Source: Bacteriovoracaceae bacterium
GTDB lineage: Bacteria; Bdellovibrionota; Bacteriovoracia; Bacteriovoracales; Bacteriovoracaceae
Direction of reading: 5' to 3'
Assembly (NCBI GenBank): GCA_019752535.1
Contig: JAIEMA010000001.1
Location: forward strand, 1 to 63,006
Length of the DNA: 63,006 bases
Below, one piece after another: positions 34,050 to 42,164 of the stretch (position 1 is its first letter; the number at the start of each line of letters is the position of its first letter). Position numbers and translations under genes: made by a program. Under the pieces are notes generated by a model. The model made no database searches and had not been told where the DNA came from. It saw only the letters and a list, made by a program, of their open reading frames with translations.

Positions 34050-34576
34050 ATTTTATCGTCCCAGCTGAATTTGGGCTTAGCCTCTTCACTATCCATTATA
34101 TTTCTCCATCTTTTCACAGAATGGATTTTCTTCCAGAGAGGGTGGCGACTATCAAGTTGATCACGAGCCACAGATTTTCCAGAGCGCGAAGCATGAATCA
34201 TCGTGGTGGGATCAATCATGTACGCAACGTGAGAAATTCCTTTGCGATAGGTATTTCTGAAGAAGACCAAATCACCAGCTTTGATTTCTGATTTTTTAAC
34301 CTCTATAAAACGATCATCTTGCGCTTGCTCTCTTGAAGAGCGGGGCAACTCAATCCCTACGACAGTAAAAATTTTCTGAATAAAAGAAGAGCAATCCTCT
34401 GAACTTGGTTTTCTGGCGCCATAAGAATAAGGAGAGCCCTCAAACATTGAGGCGTAGTCATTCATTCTTTCTTGGTCTTCAGGCCATAGCCATGGTTTTG
34501 ATTCAGTTGCAAAACAGCTGAGTGAAATCAAAACACTGAGCAAGAGGAAGAGGTTACTTTTTCTGAATACTACCAT
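34046..34576 (-). CDS. Exported NlpC/P60 cysteine peptidase
   Basis: A 176-residue wall hydrolase: a signal peptide ending SCFATES, then an NlpC/P60 domain with catalytic Cys in SSEDCSSFIQ, catalytic His in GISHVAYMI and a third polar residue (His) in MIHASRSG. It likely cleaves stem peptides of peptidoglycan. ATG at 34576 is preferred; a TTG two codons earlier is in frame. Overlaps the end of the membrane protein upstream. Confidence 0.88.
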   Translation of the reverse strand: MVVFRKSNLFLLLSVLISLSCFATESKPWLWPEDQERMNDYASMFEGSPYSYGARKPSSEDCSSFIQKIFTVVGIELPRSSREQAQDDRFIEVKKSEIKAGDLVFFRNTYRKGISHVAYMIDPTTMIHASRSGKSVARDQLDSRHPLWKKIHSVKRWRNIMDSEEAKPKFSWDDKI

Positions 34577-35474
34577 TACCAAGCTCTACCTTGAGTTCAA
34601 TGCCATCTTCTTTTGACAATGATTTAAAAGACGGATCGACTATTCCTTGTCCCACCTTGAGATCAAAGCGATAAGAAAGTTCAGAATCTGCAGCAATGAC
34701 CACCATTCCATTACCTAGCTGAACGAATGTATCGTTGGCCGGAGCAATGATGTCAACCTTTCCGGCATCTCCGTTAATTGTATATTTAAATTTTGCAGGA
34801 ACCTTAATACTACAGTCTGTTCCCCCAACACTTTTTAAATTCATAGTGACGACTTCTTTTTCTTGGCGAATAAAGCCATCACTTGGTTCTGCAGAAACTT
34901 TACATGTCCAAACTAAGCGCGATTCCTGAGTGTAGCTCACCTCTAGCTGACCGCGATCAAATTCAATGACTACATCTTCAACTTGCTCGGGTGGAATTTC
35001 GTACGAACCTTCAAAAACATTTTTAAATTGTGAGTCTGAAAATTCGTAGGAATCACCGACTTTAAACTGTCCTAGCTGGCCATCGATATCAATGAGACCA
35101 CCTAAGACTTGAACTCTGTCCTCTTTAACGGAAAGAATTGGCGTAAATTTCCACCACAAGACGCCCAAGATAAGAAAGAAAGCGATTAAGCCAGAGAGCA
35201 ATGTGATAGAGACTGCTCTCTTCACATTTGGGGCCGAAGTGTATTGAAGAGGGATTTTATGTTTTAAACGAATGAAATTTGCAGCTCCACGAGGACCGCC
35301 AAGGGCCATTTTCACTTTGGTAAAATCTGCGCCCGGCATCGTGTGAGCATAGGCATGCAATTGTTGACTTAAGTTCTTTAAAGCCTCTTCTCTTTCATCA
35401 GATGAAAGCTCCGCGAGGAATTCCTCGGTCTTAAGTAAAAAATCCTGAACATCTTGCTCGGTTATTCCAGTCAT
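34554..35474 (-). CDS. Membrane protein with a HAAS-like N terminus and a DUF4097-like beta domain
   Basis: A 306-residue protein. The N-terminal soluble part has FLAELSSDEREEALKNLSQQL, resembling the HAAS/DUF1700 helix bundle that often pairs with PadR regulators. One membrane segment follows (about 92-115), then an extracytoplasmic beta-helix-like domain with repeated VDI/DGQL strands, as in DUF4097 adhesin-like proteins. No PadR gene is present here. TTAGGAGAG precedes the ATG at 35474. Coupled to the NlpC/P60 gene by overlap. Confidence 0.7.
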   Translation of the reverse strand: MTGITEQDVQDFLLKTEEFLAELSSDEREEALKNLSQQLHAYAHTMPGADFTKVKMALGGPRGAANFIRLKHKIPLQYTSAPNVKRAVSITLLSGLIAFFLILGVLWWKFTPILSVKEDRVQVLGGLIDIDGQLGQFKVGDSYEFSDSQFKNVFEGSYEIPPEQVEDVVIEFDRGQLEVSYTQESRLVWTCKVSAEPSDGFIRQEKEVVTMNLKSVGGTDCSIKVPAKFKYTINGDAGKVDIIAPANDTFVQLGNGMVVIAADSELSYRFDLKVGQGIVDPSFKSLSKEDGIELKVELGNGSIQKK

Positions 35475-35586
35475 TGGCTCTCCTAACGTCGTCATTATAA
35501 CACCATAACTTATCGAAAAGCATAGCTGAAATGTCTCAAGTCGCTGTCCTGATTTGACGATGAGTAAAGGACGCCACGGAGGTTAC

Positions 35587-36048
35587 ATGTCAGACAAGAA
35601 AGTTTTTGATTTCGAACAAAAGAGAAAGCAATCCATCGAGCAGAAGCGCAGAACATTTGAGCGCGTGTTGTTTGACGAATTTCTTGGAGTCGATGCAGTC
35701 ATTGATGATAACGGATCTGGATTTCCAGTGAAGCTTATTGATATCTCTGCTGACGGGTGTCAGTTTCAGGTTCCATTTACCGCGAAGGCAAGAAGCAAGT
35801 TTAGTGCTGAATCTGAAGTCACACTGAAGCTTTTTTTTACAAAGACGAGCTTTCTTCCAGTCGTTGTAAAAATTCGCCATACTTCTGAATATATTGACCA
35901 GAAGGGAGACGCACATTGGCGATGCGGTGGTGAATTCGATCAGTCATTGCCAAGTTTTCAAGCGCTCGCGAGCTTTGTTCAGTTTATTTATAAGTACGCT
36001 GAGTTCTCGTGCCATGACAGTGCCGCGCACAAAGTCTATTTCCTTTAA
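35587..36048 (+). CDS. PilZ-domain protein
   Basis: A 153-residue protein with the PilZ signature split across an RxxxR (KRRTFERVLF, about 21-30) and a DxSxxG (DISADGCQF) motif, the residues that wrap cyclic di-GMP. It ends soon after the domain, so it is a stand-alone adaptor. GGAGG lies 5 bases before the ATG at 35587. The window's pilus cluster and degenerate HD-GYP protein are plausible partners, but nothing here links them. Confidence 0.82.
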   Translation: MSDKKVFDFEQKRKQSIEQKRRTFERVLFDEFLGVDAVIDDNGSGFPVKLIDISADGCQFQVPFTAKARSKFSAESEVTLKLFFTKTSFLPVVVKIRHTSEYIDQKGDAHWRCGGEFDQSLPSFQALASFVQFIYKYAEFSCHDSAAHKVYFL

Positions 36049-36075
36049 TCGCCAAACGCTAATCAAAAAGCTAGA

Positions 36076-36099
36076 ATAGGGGTCCTTAAGGACCCCTAT
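36076..36099. promoter_or_regulatory. Perfect 24-bp palindrome covering a start region
   Basis: The half-site ATAGGGGTCCTT is followed at once by its exact complement, so 24 bases read the same on both strands. In RNA this gives a 10-bp stem closed by TTAA. It contains the AAGGA ribosome binding site (36088-36092) and the first two bases of the ATG at 36098. It could be an operator, a translation-blocking hairpin, or an end-of-gene hairpin for the PilZ gene (no T-run follows). Confidence 0.85.
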
Positions 36100-37264
36100 G
36101 AAAATTGCCGTTTTAGGCCCCTCAAATGCAGCCTTGATGATGACTAGAGATCTACTCTCTTTAGGAGCATCGGTGCGCTTGTTTTGGGAAGGAGTTCTTG
36201 GTGGTGAAGAGCTTTTAAAATTGCACCAAGAAGGCGTGCTCATCAATTCACCTTGGCAGCAAGTGACAAAACGCTTTTTGCTCGCTGGCCAAAAACCCGC
36301 TGATCAAACTCGCTTCGCCGATCTTTTTCGTGTGAGCTATTTAATCAATCCAGAACCGATCATCGAGCAAAGTCAATCAAGTCAGCCAGAAGTTTATGAA
36401 AAGCTCACTCAAGAGTTTATGGCCTCGCTTAAAAGACAGTTAGAAATGTTTGAAGATGTAGATGTCGTGATCGATGCAAGTCCCTGTGTGCCCCGCAGAG
36501 AGCTTGGCCCCGGAGGCCCAGCCATTGGTGAGAATCGCCTTCGTCCTGGAACAGTGGCTTATGGTGATGAACAGGCGAACTGGAGTGATTGGGCAGGAGA
36601 GGCTCAAGAGATTGCCGTGATAGGTGATGGGCTTCAGGCGGCAAAAATTATTGTTGGATTACAGAAATGGTTCCAAGAAAAGAAAGGACGTATCTTTCAC
36701 ATCTCTTTAAGCCCTATTCCATTTAAAGATTTTTTTACTGAAGATCATGGACCTATCAATAATGCGCTTAATGATTTCTTGATAACAGCACAAGCAGAAG
36801 TTAAAGCAGAGAATGAGAAGTTTTTAGTTCAGCTCGAAGAATGGAGTGAGCTAGATGATTTTGTTAAAGTAAAAAAGCCAAAACCTGAACAACCGATTCC
36901 ACGCTACGTAGTCTTTTCGGGCCATGTTGTCTCTGCTGTGGATCAATTAGTCGATAAAAGCAGAAGTTTTCTTACGATTGAAACCTCTCCTTTTGCTCAA
37001 GGTCAGGTGCAAGTTGAAAACAATGAACTTGAACTTAAAACAATTGGTGTTGATCGCTTAATTGGGGCCACTGGGACACGCAGACCCTGGGATAAGTTCT
37101 ACAGTCTTGATTTACAAACACATCCCAATGGTAAGGATGCACTGGACTCCATGGGGATTCATCGCGAAATTGGCTTCTTTACGATTGGACACATTGATAG
37201 TGCTCAAAAAAGAGAGCGCATGATAACAGAATTAAAAAAATTATTTTCTCCGAGGAATGCATGA
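36098..37264 (+). CDS. Dinucleotide-binding (FAD/NAD) oxidoreductase-like protein
   Basis: A 388-residue protein with two Rossmann-type motifs: KIAVLGPSNAALMM at the N terminus and EIAVIGDGLQAAKIIVG near residue 170. A later LIGATGTRRPWD resembles the GATG segment of pyridine nucleotide-disulfide oxidoreductases. No redox Cys pair is present. Substrate unknown. It is followed by a lipoprotein with a four-base overlap. Confidence 0.65.
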   Translation: MKIAVLGPSNAALMMTRDLLSLGASVRLFWEGVLGGEELLKLHQEGVLINSPWQQVTKRFLLAGQKPADQTRFADLFRVSYLINPEPIIEQSQSSQPEVYEKLTQEFMASLKRQLEMFEDVDVVIDASPCVPRRELGPGGPAIGENRLRPGTVAYGDEQANWSDWAGEAQEIAVIGDGLQAAKIIVGLQKWFQEKKGRIFHISLSPIPFKDFFTEDHGPINNALNDFLITAQAEVKAENEKFLVQLEEWSELDDFVKVKKPKPEQPIPRYVVFSGHVVSAVDQLVDKSRSFLTIETSPFAQGQVQVENNELELKTIGVDRLIGATGTRRPWDKFYSLDLQTHPNGKDALDSMGIHREIGFFTIGHIDSAQKRERMITELKKLFSPRNA

Positions 37265-37998
37265 AGTTTCTTTTGGTATTAGTTCTCTTGTCGGCTTGTA
37301 GTAGTGAGCCTGTTCGAGTTGATAATCCTTCGACTCCTTATCAGACGGCTGGAAATGAGCAGTTCTTTTTACCAGAATTACCGGCTTGGGTGAATGGAAG
37401 TCTTAGTGCTCAATGTTTAAGATCTCAGTCTGTTCGTTACATGGATTATACAGCTCTAGAGAAAATTCACGGACTTGATTTTAAGCAGAAAGTCGAACTT
37501 CAGACTCAGTATAACCGTAAATTAAAAGAGCGTTATTCATCAAACTCGCTAGCTCTCTCTCCTCAAGAAGAATCCGTCTTATTTCTTGAAAGCCTTGAGC
37601 TTGTAAAGGGTGGCCTAAAAGATTTAAGATTCCCAACCAATAGCTCCATTCATCTTGTCTGGTTGGACAGTTTTAATAAAGAGCTCTTTGCTAAAAAGTG
37701 GTTAGAAAAATTGGGCAATAAAGGTGAGCCAGTTGTGCTTATCAGTTTATGTCAAACAGCTTCTAAAATGGAAGATTGGATCGAGGAGCAAGAGCTTGAT
37801 GATTATGGATTTTACCTTTTAGGGATTGAGAGCATGGGCCCAAGCAAGGTCAATGGAGAGATGGCAGGTGGAGCCATCATGCCGCTTGATGCTTTTTTTC
37901 CCTTTCAATCAACAACACTTTGGATAAAGGGAATTCAGCCAGCTGAATTTCCCAATGGATATACATCAAAAATCGTGGAGGACACCAATGTTCGGTAA
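37261..37998 (+). CDS. Lipoprotein of unknown function
   Basis: A 245-residue protein with lipobox MKFLLVLVLLSAC (Cys13). The mature part has a helical region around DFKQKVELQTQYNRKLKERY and a Rossmann-like alternation later (PVVLISLCQTASK). ATGA overlap with the oxidoreductase-like gene and an 11-base overlap with the cyclophilin gene, so all three are one transcript. Confidence 0.7.
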   Translation: MKFLLVLVLLSACSSEPVRVDNPSTPYQTAGNEQFFLPELPAWVNGSLSAQCLRSQSVRYMDYTALEKIHGLDFKQKVELQTQYNRKLKERYSSNSLALSPQEESVLFLESLELVKGGLKDLRFPTNSSIHLVWLDSFNKELFAKKWLEKLGNKGEPVVLISLCQTASKMEDWIEEQELDDYGFYLLGIESMGPSKVNGEMAGGAIMPLDAFFPFQSTTLWIKGIQPAEFPNGYTSKIVEDTNVR

Positions 37999-38524
37999 AA
38001 GCGTTAAAAAAAGTGATCATAAAGAAGAGTTAACTGGTGTCGAAGCCATATTTCATACAACGATGGGCGATTTCACAATTGACCTCTTTGTGAATGAGTG
38101 TCCGGAGACCGTTTGGAATTTTATTAATCTCGCTGAAGGCCGCCAGGAAACAGAGAAGGGCGGAAATTTCTATGACGGTCTCATCTTTCATCGTGTGATT
38201 AATGGCTTTATGATTCAAGGCGGATGCCCTGAAGGTTCTGGGAGAGGTGGGCCAGGCTATCGCTTCCAGGATGAATTCAACAAAGAACTTCGCCACAAAG
38301 GTGCAGGTATTCTTTCTATGGCCAATGCTGGGCCAGGAACAAATGGCTCACAGTTCTTTATTACTCTCGCGGCGACACCTCATTTAGATGGCCGTCACAC
38401 TGTTTTTGGTGAAGTCATTGAAGGATTAGAAGTCGTTCAAAAAATTGGAAGAACTCCAACAGGACCGATGGATCGCCCACGTGAAGAAGTGCGTATTAAT
38501 TCGGTAGAGATTGTTCGTCAGTAA
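37988..38524 (+). CDS. Cyclophilin-type peptidyl-prolyl isomerase
   Basis: A 178-residue cyclophilin: FHTTMGDFTIDLF, FYDGLIFHRVINGFMIQGG (catalytic Arg), GPGTNGSQFFIT and LDGRHTVFGEV are all canonical. No signal peptide, so cytoplasmic. GGAGG lies 7 bases before the ATG at 37988. It accelerates cis-trans proline isomerisation. Confidence 0.93.
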   Translation: MFGKSVKKSDHKEELTGVEAIFHTTMGDFTIDLFVNECPETVWNFINLAEGRQETEKGGNFYDGLIFHRVINGFMIQGGCPEGSGRGGPGYRFQDEFNKELRHKGAGILSMANAGPGTNGSQFFITLAATPHLDGRHTVFGEVIEGLEVVQKIGRTPTGPMDRPREEVRINSVEIVRQ

Positions 38525-38533
38525 ATTATTATA

Positions 38534-38556
38534 AGGGGGCACTAAAAGTGCTCCCT
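38534..38556. terminator. Hairpin between convergent cyclophilin and recJ genes
   Basis: A 10-bp stem AGGGGGCACT/AGTGCTCCCT (one G-T pair) with AAA loop. The tail is A/T-rich on both sides but without a clean T-run; probably a weak bidirectional terminator. Confidence 0.6.
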
Positions 38557-40237
38557 ATAAAATGATCCTTTCAACTTGAAGTTGAATTGATTCATTCCCA
38601 TTGAAACGGTTGATTCCGATTCCAAATTGCAGAGTAAAGGGCGTTGTGCCCTGCTTTTGAAAAACTTCATCGGGGCTGGGCTCATTCCATTTACCCAAAT
38701 AATTGAAACTGATTCCTGCAAAATTAGATTGTGGATTTTGTGCAGGAGAAAACGTCCATTTAACATGAGCATCTTTTAAAATTCGATAACTCGCTAGCTT
38801 CACACCTGACATTCTAAACACCGGTCTCTCGTTTCCATTACCAAAAGGTTCGAGGTGAGTGAGATCTCTCACGAGTTGAGGAGTGATTTCTTCAGGTTTA
38901 AGTTCTACGTCCCATCTCTCCGCTCTCGTTCTTAAAACTTCTGGAAGTCTTGCCACTACTTCTTTAAAGCGCTTCTGGAAGGCAGGGACATTTTCTTTTT
39001 TAAGACTTAATCCAGCCGCGGCTTTATGCCCGCCAAATTTAATGAAGAGATCTTTACACTCCTCAAGGCACTCAAAAATATTCATCTCTCCTGCAGCACG
39101 AGCGGAACCTTTAACAATTCCTTCTTCTTCAGCATTCGTAAGGACCACGGCAGGAACATGAAACGCATCCACCAGTTTACTCGCGACAATGCCCACAACG
39201 CCTTCATGCCAATCAGGTCGATACACAACGTTGGCCACAAGATTATCTGTGATGTTTTTTCTGACTTCTTCTTTGGCACCTTCAACAACTTCGGCTTGAA
39301 TCATACGACGATCTCGATTCGATATTTCGAGATGTTGATAATGCTCTCTGGCTTCTTCTCTCGTTTGAGCAATAAGAAGCTTAAGTGCACGTTCAGGATG
39401 ATCTAAGCGGCCTTTCGAATTAATCATCGGGCCGATGTTGAAAGATATTTTCTCACTAGTTACCCCTGCGGCTAATTCTTCAGGTGCAAAAAATTGCAAC
39501 AATCCTGGATAAGAGCAGGTTGGAATTTGTTTTAAGCCATGACGACAAAGACGCAAGTTAACTGGAGTCAAAACGGCGAGATCACAAATTGTTCCCACAG
39601 CGACAAAAGGCAAGAGCGGATAGACACTGGGAACCGTCTTCCCATCGGCTATCAGAAGCTCTCTCATTTTTACCGCCAGTGCAAACGCCACACCCACGCC
39701 GGCGAGCGGTCTGAGTGGAGAGTCAACTGGCTCATCTCTGCGATTTGGATTAACCACTGCATAGGCAGGAGGAATAATTTCTGCAGCATCACGATGGTGA
39801 TCTGTAATAATAAGATCAATATTCTTTTCTAGCGCGTATTGAGCAGTGGCCACGTTAGAGATGCCACAATCAACAGAAATTAAAACTTTGACACCGCTCT
39901 CTAGAGCATTATCAATTGAGATTGGATGAATCCCATAGCCTTCAACGAAGCGAGAGGGCTGAAACACTTCAATCTCAACTCCAAACATTTTAAAGAAATG
40001 CCACAAGAGTGCACAAGAAGTAGTGCCATCCACATCATAGTCACCATAGACCGCTATTTTTTCATTTCTATTGAGTGCATCAATAAGACGAATGGCCGCC
40101 TTTTCCATATCTATCATCTTGGTGAGATCTGGAATTTCTTTTAAATTCCAAGAGAGAAACTCTTGGGCTTCAGCGCCTGTGTGTCCGCGTTTTTCTAAGA
40201 GACGTTGAAGGGCTGGATGCAGGGTTTTTTCCGTCAT
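38555..40237 (-). CDS. recJ: Single-stranded-DNA-specific exonuclease RecJ
   Basis: A 560-residue DHH/DHHA1-family nuclease: VYGDYDVDGTTSCALL (motif I), VDCGIS (motif II), IITDHHRDA (the DHH motif) and the GGHKAAAGLSL motif of DHHA1. It degrades 5'-ended single strands in recombination and mismatch repair. Length is close to the E. coli protein. It follows a small zinc-ribbon gene by 18 bases. Confidence 0.94.
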   Translation of the reverse strand: MTEKTLHPALQRLLEKRGHTGAEAQEFLSWNLKEIPDLTKMIDMEKAAIRLIDALNRNEKIAVYGDYDVDGTTSCALLWHFFKMFGVEIEVFQPSRFVEGYGIHPISIDNALESGVKVLISVDCGISNVATAQYALEKNIDLIITDHHRDAAEIIPPAYAVVNPNRRDEPVDSPLRPLAGVGVAFALAVKMRELLIADGKTVPSVYPLLPFVAVGTICDLAVLTPVNLRLCRHGLKQIPTCSYPGLLQFFAPEELAAGVTSEKISFNIGPMINSKGRLDHPERALKLLIAQTREEAREHYQHLEISNRDRRMIQAEVVEGAKEEVRKNITDNLVANVVYRPDWHEGVVGIVASKLVDAFHVPAVVLTNAEEEGIVKGSARAAGEMNIFECLEECKDLFIKFGGHKAAAGLSLKKENVPAFQKRFKEVVARLPEVLRTRAERWDVELKPEEITPQLVRDLTHLEPFGNGNERPVFRMSGVKLASYRILKDAHVKWTFSPAQNPQSNFAGISFNYLGKWNEPSPDEVFQKQGTTPFTLQFGIGINRFNGNESIQLQVERIIL

Positions 40238-40255
40238 AAATTGACGTTAACAAAC

Positions 40256-40504
40256 TCACCACAGAACGTAGAGTCCTTTGATGAGATCCTCTTCAGCTAA
40301 ATCTTCACTCTCAGCGAAAAGGCCTTGGAATGTTTGGGTTTTGTCGGAATGAATCTTGGCAAAATAATTTAAAGGGAGAAAGGCTTTGCCGCATTTTTGA
40401 CACTTTTCAGGCTCGACATGCGTCTCATGACAATGCCCGCACTTGTGGCAGAGCTTCATTATCAACTTATCTTGTTTAAGCTTTTTAGGCTCAGTTTCTT
40501 TCAT
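40256..40504 (-). CDS. Small zinc-ribbon protein
   Basis: An 82-residue protein with two Cys pairs, CHKCGHC and CQKCGKAF, separated by about 15 residues: a treble-clef or ribbon zinc site. A basic N terminus and an acidic C-terminal tail flank it. It sits just upstream of recJ on the same strand. Function unknown; nucleic-acid binding is possible. Confidence 0.75.
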   Translation of the reverse strand: MKETEPKKLKQDKLIMKLCHKCGHCHETHVEPEKCQKCGKAFLPLNYFAKIHSDKTQTFQGLFAESEDLAEEDLIKGLYVLW

Positions 40505-40572
40505 TTTTCACTCGCGGGTTGCAGGGACCGCAATGACTTATCGGATTGAGTTAAATCAGCTTGAATAAAAAA

Positions 40573-40593
40573 AGCCTCGCATTTTGCGAGGCT
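40573..40593 (-). terminator. Rho-independent terminator of the coiled-coil protein gene
   Basis: An 8-bp stem AGCCTCGC/GCGAGGCT with a 5-base loop; on the minus strand it is followed by seven T. A run of nine G (40598-40606) lies between it and the end of the gene. Confidence 0.85.
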
Positions 40594-40637
40594 CTTAGGG
40601 GGGGGGAGAGTCTTAAGAGTCTTTCTTAAGAAATTTA

Positions 40638-41942
40638 TTAAAACATCATTGGACCCATCGGTGCAGCGACTTGACCAGGCATCATCGCTGACTGCTGAGG
40701 CATTCCAGGTGTTTGAAATTGCCCGAATACTGCACGTCCAGAGTCATCCATTCCCGGCATTCCAAAGTTAAATGATCCAGGAATTTGATTCATTTGTGGC
40801 TGTTGATAGTAAGGAAGTGACTGCTGTCCAAATCCACCCATCTGCTGACCCATGCCCATCATTCCCATACCGGCACCGTAGTAGTTATTGGTGACTGAAG
40901 GCTGCTGCTGCATCCATGGATTGAATGGGTATGAACCCATGATTACGTTTTGAGCAGGTGATTGCATTTGGCCATAATTCATTTGGTTGCCAAAATAACC
41001 GCCACCGTTTTGATTCATTCCAAGAATGTTCATTGGTTGCTGCTGATTGTGCATTTGAGAGAACATGCTGATTAACACTTGATTTAATCCAAGCATAACC
41101 TGCGTGAACTGCTGCTGTTGTTTGTTTAAGTCCTCAATCTGCTTACCAAGAACACTGAAGCGCTCTTCTGACTGACAGACGTAGAAGTCGTGATCTTTTT
41201 TGCTCTTATCAAGTTCTGCTTGGCGACGAGCAAGTTCTTCTTCACGCTTTTTTGCTTCTTCTTCCTTTAAAGCAAGAGCTTCATCTTTCTTTTTTGCCTC
41301 TTCAGTCTTTGCAAGAAGTTCTTCTTCTTTCTTTTTTAACTCTTCTTCTTTTGATTTAAGTGCCTCTTCAGCGGCTGCGACTTTTTTGTTGGCTTCTTCT
41401 AATTGAAGACAAGCTGTATCAGCGGCTTTCTTTGCTTCATCGAGAGCAAGTTTTGTTTTATCAAGTTCTTCTTTAGAAACTTGGTTTGCACCCTCAAGCT
41501 CTTTTACTTTTGCTTCAAGTTCTGCAATTCGAGAAACCTGATCACCAAGTTGCTTTTCAAGTTCAGCTATTTGAACTGCTTTAGCGGCATCAGATGCTTT
41601 CGATGCTTCTAAGTCAGCTTGAGATTTAGAGATTTCAGATTGTGCTGTCGCAAGCTTCTCAGTGAGCTCTTTTGACTTGGCCTTTTCTGCATTGATTTGA
41701 TCGTTAAGTTTTTTAATCACTTCTGGATCATTGAGTGTAATATTGATAGTCGTATTTTGATTCACTTGTGTCGCTTGAAGGCGAGATAAGTGAGGATACG
41801 GATCACTTGGATTTTCTTCCGAAGCGATAGTTCTATAGAATCCATGAGTAGAATATTTTCCAACTACATGATCTAGAGTAAACGGTGAGGCCAAAACGGC
41901 GAGGGCGGCAAATGTCCAACCCCATTTCATTTGATTTTTCAT
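40638..41942 (-). CDS. Exported coiled-coil protein with a Gln/Met/Gly/Asn-rich tail
   Basis: A 434-residue protein with three parts. An N-terminal hydrophobic segment (about 8-22, signal peptide or anchor) is followed by a short Ser/Pro region. About residues 85-270 form a long continuous coiled coil dense in Lys, Glu and Ala (runs such as EEELKKKEEELLAKTEEAKK). The C-terminal 150 residues are low-complexity Gln/Met/Gly/Asn/Pro (for example GMGMMGMGQQMGGFGQQ). AAGGGAGAG precedes the ATG at 41942. It might span the periplasm or form a filament. No family is recognised. Confidence 0.75.
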   Translation of the reverse strand: MKNQMKWGWTFAALAVLASPFTLDHVVGKYSTHGFYRTIASEENPSDPYPHLSRLQATQVNQNTTINITLNDPEVIKKLNDQINAEKAKSKELTEKLATAQSEISKSQADLEASKASDAAKAVQIAELEKQLGDQVSRIAELEAKVKELEGANQVSKEELDKTKLALDEAKKAADTACLQLEEANKKVAAAEEALKSKEEELKKKEEELLAKTEEAKKKDEALALKEEEAKKREEELARRQAELDKSKKDHDFYVCQSEERFSVLGKQIEDLNKQQQQFTQVMLGLNQVLISMFSQMHNQQQPMNILGMNQNGGGYFGNQMNYGQMQSPAQNVIMGSYPFNPWMQQQPSVTNNYYGAGMGMMGMGQQMGGFGQQSLPYYQQPQMNQIPGSFNFGMPGMDDSGRAVFGQFQTPGMPQQSAMMPGQVAAPMGPMMF

Positions 41943-42164
41943 AACTCTCTCCCTTAGAAATAATAGATACACCCTGCACTCTGGTATCCAAGTTTGATGC
42001 CAAAGAGACCTTTGTGATTTCAAGAGGTTGGGGTGGAGTAGGGCTAATTTATGAATAAAATTCATTCACTCTGTCTACAAAACTGACAATTTAGGCCACT
42101 TTATAAGAGGGGCAAATTTAAGCTCTCTCGGTACAGATAGCTGCAAGTAGCTTAAACTATAGGG
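41943..42164. other. Divergent intergenic region
   Basis: About 222 bases between the coiled-coil gene and ppk1. It must hold both promoters, but I see no near-consensus site, no strong hairpin and no small gene with a ribosome binding site. Confidence 0.5.
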
